Origin: Atopsyche davidsoni
Taxonomy: Eukaryota; Arthropoda; Insecta; Trichoptera; Hydrobiosidae
Direction of reading: 5' to 3'
Length of the DNA: 64,000 nt
Assembly: GCA_022113835.1 (NCBI GenBank)
Contig: JAILWY010000008.1
Location: 7,630,501-7,694,500, forward strand
The notes beneath the pieces were generated by a model, which saw only the letters and a list, made by a program, of their open reading frames with translations, did no database searches and was not told the DNA's origin. Positions 23,651-37,266 of the stretch are shown here, piece by piece. How positions within the stretch are numbered: the stretch's first letter is position 1; each line of letters opens with the position of its first letter. Position numbers and translations under genes: made by a program.

Positions 23651-24159
23651 CAGTGTGTCCAAAGAGAGTATCGGGTATTTGTTAGTTCAGTAAAACAAAA
23701 ACTACTAGTTATCAAGTATTTTTTTTTTATTGATTATAAGAATACAAATGGAAAATTATTTCAAAAAGATGATGTTATCCAAATGGTGATCATTATGCTG
23801 CTGGCACTCTTCTAATCTGGAACGAAGATTGCTGATAACACGCTGACACACAGCCCTCGATATTGCTGCCATTTCTGACCTGATGTTTTGTTTCAATTCG
23901 GATTATTCTCATAAACCCTATTTTTAAGGTATCCCCATACGAAATAGTCAAGAGGGCTAAGGTCACGGCTTCTGGGAGGCAAGTTGATGTTACCTCTACG
24001 TGAAATGACCTTATTAGAGAATAATTCGTTAACAGCTTCAATTGATTGATTGGATGTATGGCAAGTGGTATTGTTGAATCCACGTTCTTCCACCTTAAAA
24101 CTCCTGCAACTCTAACGATCACTATACACATTCACCCGATACTCTTTTTGGACACCCTA
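23651..24159 (-). mobile_element. DD41D-like mariner relic with both terminal repeats
   Basis: Terminal inverted repeats of 26 bp (23651-23676 and 24134-24159) share the core GTGTCCAAA.AGAGTATCGGGT with about three mismatches and are flanked by TA (23649-23650 and 24160-24161), the Tc1-mariner target. On the minus strand the C-terminal transposase is recognisable: CHTSNQSIEAVNELF near 24063-24019, then PPRSRDLSPLDYFVWGYLKN with the third catalytic Asp near 23955. A frameshift follows, then SEMAAISRAVCQRVISNLRS to about 23757. The second catalytic position reads Asn instead of Asp. Spacing to the last Asp is about 41 residues, as in the DD41D mariner group. The N-terminal two thirds are missing, so this is an internally deleted, dead copy. 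Confidence 0.85.
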
Positions 24160-24161
24160 TA

Positions 24162-25916
24162 TAATACAGAGACGTCGGCCCAAGACCTGATATGATGCAT
24201 ACATTTAAGCCCCAAAGATTCTTATTGTACAAATCACTATGCTTATAAAAGAAAAACATCACATAAATATACCAATTATATAACAGTCTGTATTATTATA
24301 ATTGCATCATTTCCCGTTATTATATGTATATATGTTTCTATAAACCGGATGCAGTTAAAGCCTACCAGTTTCAGTACAACTGGAGAAACGATCGCACATA
24401 AGTAGTGAGTACGTACAGCACCAATATTCTAATGCCGAGTACACCAGGAACATTAGAGGGAATTGTTTACACGTTTCGGGGAGATAATAATATATTCGGC
24501 GGATCACGCCCGATCCCGCCCTGCTCTACAGGGGCGGATCCGTAACGTACTCGATTCATTAATTATTTATTTATTTACACGGATCAACACTAGTTAACAC
24601 CGCGTATAAACAACAAATTTAAACAGGGATTAGTGATAGCACCGTGCTTATGTATTCGCTAAACATGAACTGCGGTTTTGTGGCAAATACTTGACACCTT
24701 GATTCATAAGAACACAACATCGCAAATTAGAGTGAGAATTTATGAGAATCGACGTATTTTTGAAACCACCTGTTTTATTTTTACTTTACCCAAATGTGTA
24801 TTTATTGCTATGAGATACTGGTTGTATTAATCGTGAGTGTGTGGATCCGAATCCCATCATTGTTTAATATTAAAATAAAGGATGTAATCATCGTTTCATG
24901 TTCGAATAGATCACCTTAAATATATGAAGTGATGCTATTTTTTATTTATTGACATGATACGTTTTGATAATATGCAAGGTAGGCATCTTCAAGCACACAT
25001 ATATATATATTTATATTAATATATATTAAACGATAAATTTTACTCAGTCCTTTTATTCCGATAGCGTCCGATATCACACACTGGTGCAAATTATGACAGA
25101 GCGTGACATCCGGAATGACGTCACTCCCTAATGGCCGGTTCGAGCAGTATTGTCGACAGTAATGAATGGTATCGTGCGACCGCCATTGTCCGCGGCCGGT
25201 GCTGACAAGCGATTTGACAGTTAGCCAATCGCGGCCCAAAGAAAGACTCTTGCATCAACGCAGAGAATCTATAACTGATATCTACATTGTTAAAACATCA
25301 GATTTTAATGCAGAAACTGCTTTTGAAAAGTATCACGTATTGTTTAAAACTTCAAATCTTTAGTAAAAGTATTGAAATAAAAACAAAAATTTGGATCTTT
25401 ATTCATGTTTTGAAAGGATTATTAAATTATACATACATCGATTGATGGGCAGTAAAAATACGATTCATCAAGATTTTTTATTGTATTGTTTGTAACATGC
25501 ATCATTTATAATATAATTAAATATATTATGAATATTGTTCAGAATTATCAAAATTAAACTTTTGAGAACAAATATTTGTAGTTAATATTCTCATAAGTAT
25601 TAAATTTTTAATATTGAGTATTTGGTGGTCACTAATATTACTAAATTTTATTTAAAATATTCATACTCTCACGTTTCGATCATGCTTGCTAATTGTGTAT
25701 TATATTTGTAAATGTGTAAATTTTACCTTTATAAATATCTTATTGATTATTTATAAGTTTCCATAAATAAAAACGTTTGTTATCTCCTATCCAATTGGGT
25801 ATTCATTCAAAGTACTTTTAACCTTCTGTGTAATTTTTTAAGTATCAAAGCGTTACTTATTCAAAATGCTTAACTGCCTTTTAAACGTAGCACGAACAAA
25901 TAAAGCGTGTCGTGTC

Positions 25917-25953
<37 letters not shown>

Positions 25954-26400
25954 CCTATCATTTCTACTTTGCGATAGCGTCGTCTCTTTTCGTCGCGATA
26001 ATGTCTGTCAATTTATATTATGAATATCATAAAAAATGTAAATTTTCACGAAGCAAATTTGATCAAAGAGAAGCGCGCATAACGGGAGATTTTTTTTTTT
26101 ATACCGTCGCCAAAGCGTTCCGCCTCAAATGTGGAGGCGGAAATACGAGAAATCTGAAAAATCAAAATCCATTTCCCGGTGACGATTGTAAATAAGTAAT
26201 TAGGTTTTCGCGCAGAGCGAGACGCCAAACAAAGAGAGACAGGGAACGCCAGCTGTCACGCGCGGCACAAAGCCTCCAGTGTTCGGCTTCAGGCTTTTTC
26301 TAGGCTCGATTGCGTCATCGCCTTTGATGTTTATCAGATGAAAAGAAATTATAAAACCAAAAAAAAAATTAATTAGCCGCGTGTATACACGGAAATCGCC
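24162..26400. other. Non-coding block with GC-richer islands
   Basis: Islands at 24470-24560, 25080-25250 and 26190-26330. The middle one has a perfect TGACGTCA at 25116-25123 and a CCAAT-type GCCAATCG near 25222. A (T)30 run lies at 25920-25949. The overlapping frames at 24946-25239 (minus), 25166-25363 and 25866-26195 (plus) show no domain; the last includes the poly-T run. Confidence 0.45.
25920..25949. repeat. Poly-T run
   Basis: Thirty consecutive T. No SINE or retro-copy body could be identified next to it, so it may be simple slippage. Confidence 0.9.
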
Positions 26401-26420
26401 AAGAGGTCACGACCTGTTTT

Positions 26421-26462
26421 AAATTGTGATCGGTTTCGCCCAAACGGAGGCTTCGTCAGACC
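26421..26462 (-). ncRNA. Hammerhead-like motif, family C (probable relic)
   Basis: On the minus strand: CTGACGA (26459-26453), one extra base, a GCC/GGC stem II with an 8-nt loop, GAAA (26437-26434), CCG, then AUC. The CUGANGA and GAAA boxes are intact. Helix I pairs only about 2 bp and helix III does not close, so it is probably inactive. It has the same layout as the other motifs in the window, including the extra base before stem II, but a different surrounding sequence. Confidence 0.4.
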
Positions 26463-26476
26463 CGACTGATATAACC

Positions 26477-26735
26477 CTTAAAGAAATTTGTAAAAATGAT
26501 TTTCTGCTGTTAATAAAATATACAGTCATTCAATAAAATAATCTTTGCTTGAACCGATACAAGAAAATCTATAAGAAAATCTATTTAAAACCCTTAAAGG
26601 GCGAATTGATAACTTTTGATTTTTTAAAACTGTTTTCCTTAAAAAAATGGTAAAAACGATTTTTTGCTGTTAATAAATAAAATATACACTCATTCAATAA
26701 AATAATCTTTGCTTGAACCAATACAAGAAAATATA
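26477..26735 (+). repeat. Local duplication, period about 160 bp
   Basis: 26477-26572 and 26637-26735 share about 95 bp, including CATTCAATAAAATAATCTTT and TGCTTGAACC.ATACAAGAAAA, with small differences. The copies follow the family C hammerhead-like motif. Confidence 0.75.
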
Positions 26736-29700
26736 CAGATATTAGATAAGCTTTTATAAATACACATTATTTTAAAACATTCCTAATTTTTTTCAAATTT
26801 ATTTTTAAATATATATAAAAGCACTATCATTGAAATATTGAAAATTTCAAACGAGCCACATTTTAGAAAAGTTTTTTGTCCAATGCTGATTAAAATATAC
26901 TTATAATAATGTATTCATTCATAAAACACTAAAAACATGAAATAATCAAAACACACTATCATTTTGTATGAATAAATACTATATAATTAAAATAATAATA
27001 TTAACGCAAATTTTTATTCGGGTAGATTTGCAGAAAACAGCGTTATTAAAAAAAACAGGGAATGCATTCTTAATTATATCTGCATTAATAATATATGAAG
27101 ATTCTTTTCTACGTAAGTGCCGTTATTTATTAAATTACTATAAAAAAATCTAGAATTTTTTTTTCTTTAATATAGCAAAGGTACACGGAGTCGTTAATCA
27201 ATACACCCTCCACAAATGTATATAAATTATTCAAATATCATATATCCTACACTCCAAATTTTGTGACGTCTCCAATAATACAAATTGCTTGCGGACCCAT
27301 AACGCTTCACGATTCAATTATGGTCATTTAATTAATCACGAACATTAAGTAAGCGACTGTACTCAATTAACCGAAAAGCTTATCAATATTTGATTAACGA
27401 TAGTGATTCACCGGTGTTTAGAAACTCAAAACGACTCATTCAAGATTATAATTCGTAAGCTACGGTTAATTAATGTCTTAACCTACTTTTTCAGAACTTT
27501 TAGCAATAAAGCTATGAATTCACAGGTTGTATTTAATTTTAATCTGATTTGTTTTACTTTATTGAAAAAGACACATAACGCAGAAAATATTTGCATGTTT
27601 ACATGTTCTACTTATACTGCTCTTTTTGACACTTTTCTATTTGTAACTGCTTTTATCAACGTTCTTATTAAAAAGCACAGTATTCATTTTGCAGTTTCAA
27701 CCAACAAACTCTATTTGAAGAGAAATCAAAAACTCAAGCTTACAGTCTGATTTTTTTTCCGAATTAAAATTATTTATAAATATTTTTTTAAAATATGTAT
27801 TTAGATTTTTTTAAATATGTTATTAAAAACAGCAACGAATTGCGAAATCGCTCGTTATCCGTTGGCAGACTTCGCCTTATATCCCGGAGGCTGTATACGA
27901 CGTAGTCCCCGTCAAAAATGGCTTCTGTCAAACTGAAGGTATACCAGCCTGGCAAAATGTACCCGGAAGGGGGTCTGTAAATCAGGGGTGGCAATCTCAA
28001 TAATTAGATGGTAATATTCACATTGTATTTTTAAATAAATAAAAAATAATAATAAAATTCAAATGAGGTTCAAGACGTGGTGATGATTTCTAAAAAAGTG
28101 ACGAATAAAACGTAATTCCATTAATCTCAATTTTAAAATTATGTTATAATTATTATTTACTTATTTAGACATTTTCACGAAAATATAAAAATAATATATA
28201 TATATTTATATTTAAGGGTTGATGTAAACATTTTGCTACTGAATATCAATATAATGACATACTCATGTAAAATAATATTAAATTTATATGTATATATTAA
28301 GACAATAACTATTTTGCTCTGAGTTCTTAAAGCTGTAGAAACAATGCCTTTGGTAATAACTTTCTACTTTCTCTAACGAGAAAAGTCTTCAATCAGTGTA
28401 TTTCCACAGTAATGACCTGAGAATATGAAGTCTATAGTAAGAAATAAATAAACCCTAGCAAAACTATAAAATAATACTTTATGAAAGCAGCTTTTTAAAT
28501 ATTTAGTTTATAAATCAGTAAATGAATTATCAAATATTAATATATCATAAGTTTTTAAATAATAAAAGTGAAACTAACATTTAACAAATAACAATTTATG
28601 GTTCAAATCAAAATAATTTTTAATAATTAACTATGAACAGAAAAGCTGATGGATTGCAGATTATTTAAAACGTATCTATTAAAGCCTGTTAAAATGTGAA
28701 AGATTTTTTGTTATTTCTCTTCATAAATTTTTAAAAAATATTTTTATTATTAATATAAATAATTTAGGTTCTTTTATGATAATCAGACAATATTACTGTA
28801 AGCTGATGTTATATAAAAAAAATCACACAAAAAGAAGATCCCACCTGTATAAATTATGTTACCTCAAAACACATTGTGAGTACTTATTAAAAAATATATA
28901 ATTTTTTGTCTGCTTTTAGTTTGAAATTATAACCATATAATAAAACAATTCATAGTATATTAATGTAATAAATATTTTAATAAAAAACTTGCTAATATGA
29001 TATCGTGTCGAATAGCTCTAATAAGAATGAATTTTATAAATTCGCATAATATAAATTTGAAAGAACTATATTCTGCTTCGTCCTGAATGATTTTGGGGTA
29101 ATTTTTGTCAGCCCTGCTTAAGGGAAGTAAATTATGTATCAGCCCTTGCCAGTCAAATAGGAGACTTGCCTGCCGTTCCAGTCTTGGCCATATTTAATTC
29201 ATCCCTCATACGTTCTGAGATATGAACGAAGGCTGTTACACTGTGTCAGTACAATTTCTCTTTAGAATCAGCTAACCAAAGGTAGATTTTTAAATCTATT
29301 TATTAATTTTCACAAAACAATATACCTTGTAATTCTTACAGCAGGTAAAAAATATGTTTTTTTAAATACTTTTTGGGAACTGATCATGTACGTAATCAAA
29401 GAGATTAAACCATTTAATTTTTTCAACATTTTATAATCATACTAGAAAAATCATATAAAAACCATAAGTGGTATCAAATATTTATAATGTTAACTACATT
29501 TTTACATTATTATGGCACGTATATTTGTTGAAAGCATATTAAAGATATTTTGAATAAAAATTGCTTGTTTTGTAGTGAAAAGTACAATACACCAAAAATA
29601 AAAAAAAGATAAAACATAAATTGAATATTATTATTGTTTTTCTTTTTTTCGTAATACATTTTTTTTACAAAGAGGTTTTGAAATTCAAGCTGCAATAATT

Positions 29701-32639
29701 ATATTTATTTAATGCAATGTGAAGAAATCACACAGAACTTTGAGAGTTTTAATACATAATAAATTAAAGTGTATACAAGTTGAGATATAATACTGCAACA
29801 TGATATGGCTTTTATGTTATTCTAATCTACATTAATGGTTAGCAATAGAGAGTGAGAAATATTTAATAATACTTCGTATCATTTTCACCCATTTGCTTAT
29901 TATTATTGCGTAGGATAATTATTGTGACTGTTAGATGTGTTTTAGGCGAATCGTTGGTGTTGAATTTTAATGTTAGTGTCGGCTGTAATTTCAATCATTT
30001 GAATCATTTTGAATTATCATAGATATAAAAAAATGAATATATAGTAAACTGTAATGCGTGTAACGACGAAAAGCGCTTTGAAAACTATTTTATTCATATT
30101 TTTATTTGAAAACATGACTTTAAAAATTTTACCCCATGATTACGATTTTAAATACAAAACCTTGATATTTTAGTAAATGTTTTGAATAATTATTTATTGT
30201 ATTTAAATTCATCTAATTTCATGGCTATTTTTTTAAAAAAACATGCTTTTCTTCATTTATAGTAGAATTGATTATTTATAAAAATGATTTTACAGGAAAA
30301 AAAAGTTGTAAGATCAAATTAATTTACTAAGTGTTTTGTTGGTACACAATCAATTTATAGGTTCAATCGCTTTTGAGTTTATGATAAAACTAATACAAAT
30401 TAATAATAATCAAAAAAAAAACTTTTTTAATCTGATTATAAAAAAATAACACGAGTAAACGATGTAGATTGTGAGGGTTTCAACTTAACAAGTGGAAGGC
30501 TTTGAGGGAAACGGTGTCATGTCTCGGGGCGAGAAAACACAGCCTCTCTCGGTTACTACCCTCTATTGTACGTAGCGCAGTAGGTACAAGTTACATCCCC
30601 GCCTATCGCAGGTTCACCTTATCTCTGAATCTTTGACTGACAGTTTATAAAACGTCAAAGTTAGCAGAGAAGCAAGTCTGCGAGTAATCTAAATCACCTC
30701 TCGCGTTATATTAATATCTGATAAAATAATATTGTGAGACATATACACGGCCTTGAGAGACGTTATACACACATTACACGGTTATTTTAATTATAAAGAA
30801 ACTCAAATATTTTAAAAGCAATAGCTTTGCTAAACTAAAGTAATATAACAAAAATTGTATAATGGTAATATCCGTTCATTTTCTTTACTTTTAACTATAT
30901 CGCATTTTCTCAGTAGTACTCTCAGTAAGTCTCTGATATCATTCTTGTTTTTATAAAAAAAGCTGTATTCCTATTTTTTTAAGGGACTCAAAGCTATTTA
31001 AAATTTTATATATGCCATAAACCAAAAGGCTCAAGGGAGGTATGTAAATGTATCATATATTAAACCTCGGAATGTTTAAGTCCTTGTGTATTAACTTTTG
31101 ACAAATAAGGCATATAGAAATAACTTCTATTGGTAAACAATTATATGCTAATTCTTCAGTATTGGCGGGGACTCGTCGGTTATTTGAGTCTATCAAAACA
31201 CAATATTCGTGTGTTCGTAGTTGCTAATTTATCCACAGACGGCACAAACAAACTCACAGCCAAAAATATTCCTAAACTAATCCCAGCCTAAAGTAGGCCA
31301 ACATAAGTAACACCTAACAATATATTTGTGCTAATAAATTATGAAACTTGCTACGAGTCGTATATATGGGCTATCAAAATGATTCAGTATTGAAAGACTT
31401 GCGTATTATTATTGAAAACGACTGAAAGTATTTGAGATTGGTTAAACATGTAGATAACCCCGAAGGTCGATTCCTAATGGCAGCCAAAAAAATTAAGGGG
31501 TGTATGAAATATGAATGAGGGTTTATTAGAGTAAATCCCAGATCATAACCAACATTTCCTTAACACAGAACTCTGCACTCGTGTAGCTATTTAATACTTT
31601 CATATAATAGTCTTATAAATTACCTAATTGATCAAATACATTTTATTAAATTTTATAGGTAGGTACATATTTGTTTTGTAGTCCCAGTAAGTTGAATTAA
31701 AACTATTTGGTTATTTTTTTACATTAAAATGTTCACATGCTCACTCAACGGTAAATCCTAAAAAAAGAGAAAAACTCCGTGTCAGCTGTCAAAAGCACGT
31801 CTAAAGTTGATGAATATGGCAGGAGGCTTCTGAAAAATAGAAAAAACCGGCTCGTGGTCTACGGGACAATAAAGTTTGAGGACCACTGGTTCAACTTATG
31901 ATTTGAAAAAAAGTTGTGTAAATATAATAACAATTACATAACAAGAAAGTAGGCTAGTTTTAAAGTACTATTACTATTTGTAATTTTATACGTTTAAACG
32001 AAATTCAAAAATATTATTTTGTCATAAATTTAACAAAAAGACGTCCGATTCAAACTTAAATGTTTCAAATTCCTACAAGTAAGCATGAAATTTATAAATA
32101 CGGAGCTTCCACATGCAGCAAGTAAAGGCAAGCAGAAGCAGACAGAGGCAGGTAACATATTCACGTATCTTTATTCCAGCCCGTTGCCTCATACATTATC
32201 CTGCAAATAGGGCTGAAGGATGTCGCCTTTAAGGCTGTGAAATTTCAGGATTGCTTTAACTTCTGCTTCCCCTTAGAGCGCGTCTCACATCCACGAGAAA
32301 GTCAAGCCAAATTAACGATGCTAAATATAGAATTTCTGTACTAAATATTATATAGCATTTCAAAATGCTTAGGGTTGTATACATATTGCATTCAAAGAAA
32401 AGTGCTTTTTGCATATTTTCAAACGCAATTGCACAAAACCTAAAAATCAATGTGTATAAATTATTTTATGCAATAATAAAAAAATATTTTATCTTACTCT
32501 ATTTAAGATTTGCTTGTACCTATTGCGAAAAATCGACTAGACCAATTAAAAAAAATTTAATGCAGAAAGTTAGATACATCCTTTCTTCTACTACCGTTTT
32601 TTTTATTTCTTATAATTTACTTTTAATATCATAAATATG
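26736..32639. other. Long AT-rich block
   Basis: About 6 kb without a recognisable gene. The plus frame at 27403-27750 (115 codons) is Phe/Asn/Leu-rich with no domain. GC-richer patches lie at 27880-27990, 29095-29230 and 30470-30680. No splice-site pair or repeat boundary was convincing. Confidence 0.5.
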
Positions 32640-32993
32640 TATTTTTCCGATTGAAGTTTCGGGATTGGAATTTTGCGATGTTCCTGTTTCAAGAATCCTA
32701 AACATTTATGACTCTTTTTTTCAATTGGAATTAAAAGATTTATTATAAACCCTCCTGTTGGGATTAGTTTGAAAATTAAAAAAAAAAATTCTTTAACAAA
32801 CTTTGGTTTTAAAAGTCGTAGTTTTATCCAATTTTTCAACATCTTCAAGATTTTATTTTACCCTGAAAATTGACGTTAATTAAATAATAAAAATTAGATA
32901 AATATAATTTTTAGTTTTCTCAATACTCGGTAAAAAAATGAACTTTCGACATAGCAAAATAAAGTGACAATTAAATTAATTAAATGACACGAT
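32640..32993 (-). repeat. Dispersed repeat R1, copy 2
   Basis: Reverse complement of 6868-7226, aligned over almost the whole length with scattered substitutions and short indels. Its minus frame 32603-32848 is not shared as an open frame with copy 1, so the repeat is non-coding here. Confidence 0.7.
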
Positions 32994-35900
32994 GACTGGC
33001 GAAATCGTAATTATAAAAACTTTATAAAATCAATTTTTTTTTGTATCAAAACTGTCTTTTTTTTCCAAATAGCTACGCACATGTATGTAGTAGGAGGCTT
33101 GCGTAGATTTCAGAACATTTCGTGTTCTTTACTGAAAAAGTTTCATGGCGAATGAGGTGAAAGAAATAAAAACACGAGGGGTAGTCAAAAGCACCCCGCC
33201 TTCCGCCTTGGGGTTGATAATTTAGGAATATAAAAATATAAAACTCGTACATTCGAGCCGAGTAGAAGGAAAATAAAGTTGTGTAATGTTTTGATATTTT
33301 TCATTTTTTATAACGTTTGAGTTGGGCAGGAGATGATGTATTGAGTCATTTCATTTAAGCCATAAAATACAACAATAAAATAATCTGTACAGCAAGTAGA
33401 GTCCTATTTTTTTTTTTATTAATATTAACAAAAATAAAACCATGTTTATTTCAAAATAAAAATTGTCTTTATAATTAATTCATTTCTTTAACTGATACAG
33501 TTTTTGTCGATCATATTACACACATAGTTATTTGAAATATTTGACAGTTCATTGGTGAAACAAGAGTATAAGAGTATATACTCAAACATATAAGAGTTGT
33601 TTGTAAATTTTTTAAATAATTTAATTCATATATATGTAGAAAATAACAGTCATATAAATTTTAAATCCATTATAAATCTTGAGACTGGAGTTGAACTGAT
33701 CCAAAGCTTTATGAAGGACTTATTGAATGGAAAATCTAATAACAGAAAAGCTAAAGTACACGAGTACTCCTGGTGTATTTATTCGCTTAGAAATATATAT
33801 ATATATGAGATTTCTTGAATCCACGACACCCTAATGGATGAAATGAAGATTACTCGAGGAAGTACATGTACAAAAACAAGAAACTGATACCATATACCTG
33901 GATTAATAATATAATTTACCGTTTAATATGTATTGATTCATGTCATTCTGAATTGATATCATAAAATAATTAAGCTATTATTTTTAATCCGATGTCGTTT
34001 AGTGTTTCCAATTTTATATCGAGAGGCATATAATTACTTTATTCAATATTTTTGTCAGATTTTTAACTATCCACAGTTCAAGAAAAAACTATGTATTTAC
34101 TAAACAAAATATAAATTTACTAATGTTACATCTTTGTTTTACAGTAAAACTAAAATTTAATTAAATACCATTTTAAAAAATTGAATTATTTTATTATTTA
34201 TATTAAATGTAATATTTAAAAATTATTGAAAACGTAATAGATACTATTTTAATATGTATACTAAAAAATAATCATTAGATATAAATTTTCGTTATGCAAT
34301 TTGTATTTAATTGAACACAAATTTGCTATTGATGTTCAATGTTTATGAATATACGTTTACAGATGACATGAGCACAACAACATGAATTTTAAAACAGAAA
34401 GGTAGATCAAATAGAAGAAATTGTTCTTATAAGCACATTCATATTATAAAACAAACTTAACAAAGGTAAATATTTCTCCATGGCAGTAAGTTGTACTTTG
34501 ATAAGTGAAACTCAAAGAAGTTTCAGATTCCAAATGTAACGTTTGTACTTTAATAGTGTAGTCCAATAACAAGAGCAGTGAGATGATATAGTTTTATTCA
34601 TATATGTGTGTTCCTTCGCTGGCAAGGCCCACAAGGACAATACAAGAGGATCATAAGCAAAAAGTTATGTATGGCCATTTCCTTCAGCCAGAAATATAAT
34701 CGTATCACTTGTGTAAACTTACAAGTAATTCCAGACACAAAGCGGTTTGCAACACTTTACACGAAGGCCTACTCTTCTAAAAAAAATCACCAAGTAAATT
34801 ATGAAATTACTTAGTGATTGCAACAGCAAAGTATGTATTTACCCAGTTCTATATTTTAAAGAACACACATACATTTTAATAAGGGTATTTTAATTTCCAG
34901 AAGTTTACGCCATGGATATAATTTTTGGTTGTTTTTTTAGGAATAAACTGTTATTCTGCGATGTTTGCTTTGGGCTTTGCGATTGCCTGTAGGAAGGGTT
35001 ATTATTTCAAATGCACACAGCAGCGAGCCCACATGTGATACAATACACGCCCGAGCTCAGACAAATTCTCCGGGACATAAAGGCAAGAAGTTGTATTTAT
35101 TAGGCAACCATAGAGAATTATGTACTTTGTTTCCGGCCTTGTTTTGGCACGGCGTTGCCAAATTTACATTTGATTTAATAAAATTATATTTACATTTAAA
35201 AAAATATATTTACCTCCAAGACATAACTATCGTTCGAGTCGTAAATTCTTGAAAAAAACGATTCTTAAAAATAACGCAGGTGAGCTTCTGCACACCTGAA
35301 ATATTAAAAAAAAAAAAAAAAAACTAAATTAAATATGAAATCTAGATTCTCATAGTCAAATTGTAATGCGTTTATTGATAAATGAAACTCCAACTGAAAA
35401 ATAAGTCTTAGGTGTTGTATAATATGATTTATCTAATGAAACGACGAAAAAGTTAGATTTCGACTCATACCTGCTTATGTCTGTCAAATATGTTGTGTAG
35501 CTATTTAATATAGAGCCTATTTCTTCTATGTCTTGTTGGGAAGGTTTAATTGCGGTTACATTGATTTTTAGAAAGCCTGCGTAATTAATTTAATACAAGT
35601 CTGCCTTCTTCTAATTTAAATACTCATATTTATTCGTGTTAATCTCATAGTCACAAAACGAAGTGTTTGTTTAATATGTAATACGAAAATTATTCAGTCC
35701 ATTTTAAAGCAGGTACTTTATGCGAAGCGTGTATTTGTCTTTAAGAAAATGTGTTAGATATTCCAGTACTATCACACGTGATTAGGAAAATGGGCTGAAA
35801 GCGTGTACCACAGAAAACATTCATTTCCGAAACACTTTAAAAGTTTCCCGGAAATTTACTCATATAGGTGAGGAGTTTCGCTGAAGTTGATACCTGCCAG

Positions 35901-36350
35901 GCGCTAGAATTCGTTAAGTGGATCAAGTGTTGATTGAACCTTTCCAGGTAGTTTTACTCCAGAAACTTACACTGAAAAATTTCGTTTTATTTCTTTTGTA
36001 GTTGAATGACACAATTGTTCTTTCATGTTATAAAAAAAACTATATTTTTATTGTAAGCTAGCAAGCAAAACATTTTATAGTGTAAATTATTACAAAATGA
36101 AACGAGATTTAAAATGTATAAATTAATACTTATTCTTGGAGCAAATGCTTGACAATTGTGTGAAGAAAGTATGCTTCTATGTCATGTGATACGCCCGTTA
36201 ATGTTATCTTGGAAGCTTCCCAGATTGTTAGTAAATTTGATATTCAACAGCCTCCACTTACAAGGCGGTATACAAATCCAGTACTGAATTATTCGTTGCC
36301 TGATGTACGAAACAGGCTGCGGCGGCTTTGGCAGGTAGATTGATGGGGGA
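32994..36350. other. AT-rich block
   Basis: Nothing coding recognised. A small GC-richer patch at 34965-35080 precedes a CAG|GTGAGC donor-like site at 35279, but without a matching acceptor. A poly-A run sits at 35309-35325. The frames at 33597-33818, 34608-34814 and 34965-35252 have no domain. Confidence 0.45.
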
Positions 36351-36359
36351 AATTTTTTT

Positions 36360-36501
36360 TCGAGCCATTTTGACAGACGCGGCTGTCAGATAAATGTCAA
36401 GCATGTGAAATGCCTCAAAAATGTCAAAGAAAGTTCGGGAGTTTCCTCCCAGACGCGACGGATCTGGGTTGCCCGCCCCTGGCTCGCTGCCGAGGAGGCC
36501 G
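36360..36501. other. GC-rich island at the edge of a duplication
   Basis: A short GC-rich patch (about 36430-36510) whose last bases, AAGAGCCGC.GGATTTATATT, form the left edge of the tandem duplication that follows. It is too short for a supported gene call. Confidence 0.4.
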
Positions 36502-37266
36502 AAGAGCCGCCGGATTTATATTATCGTGCTTCAAAAATATGCCTGCATCATTACAGCCATTTGATAAAACAAAACACAATAAATTTTAGGAGTTTGTATG
36601 GTTTTTTGTATCAACATACAATTTGATTGGCATTGGAAGGATAGCACGTGTGGAATTTCTGTCAGTGTCTGAAAGTCGGGAGTACAGCCGAAATCTAAAA
36701 CTGACTCAGTACAAACTACTCAGTCACCATCTATCTCAGCTTATCCACCAATTTAAAAATCTATCATCATCAATATTAAATATTAATTTGTTCCGTAGAC
36801 ATCTCTCTAAAATGACCTGTGTCAAATATCCGAACTGTCTTACGCAGAACTACAGGTTTTCATCTAAGAGCCGCTGGATTTATATTATCGTGCTTCAAAA
36901 ATATGCCTGCATCATTACAGCCATTTGATAAAACAAAACACAATAAATTTTAAATAAAGTCTGATGTCTCATGTAAATAAAAAAAAACAGTCTGTATGGT
37001 TTTTTGTATAAACATACAATTTTATTGGCATTGGAAGGATAGCATGTGTGGAATTTCTGTCAGTGTCTGAAAGTCGGAAGTACAGCCGAAATCTAAAATT
37101 GACTCAGTAAAAACTACTCAGTCACTATATATCTCAGCTTGTCCACCAATTTAAAAATCTATAATCATCAATATTAAATATTAATTTGTTCCGTAGACAT
37201 CTCTCCAAAATGACCTGTGTCAAATATCCGAACTGTCTTACGCAGAACTACAGGCTTTCATCTAAG
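36502..37266 (+). repeat. Tandem duplication, two units of about 364 and 400 bp
   Basis: Unit 1 is 36502-36865 and unit 2 is 36866-37266, highly similar throughout. Unit 2 has about 36 extra bases (near 36950-36987, ending in a short A-run). Both contain the stretch reading MTCVKYPNCLTQNYR, but the surrounding frames differ, so it is not a supported gene. The similarity suggests a recent duplication. Confidence 0.85.

Noticed and set aside
23210..23815. 201-codon plus-strand open frame, the longest in the window
   Set aside because: No recognisable domain, and its 3' quarter lies inside a transposon inserted in the opposite orientation; probably chance.
35270..35295. CAG|GTGAGC donor on the plus strand
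   Set aside because: No acceptor, start codon or open frame precedes it within a reasonable distance.
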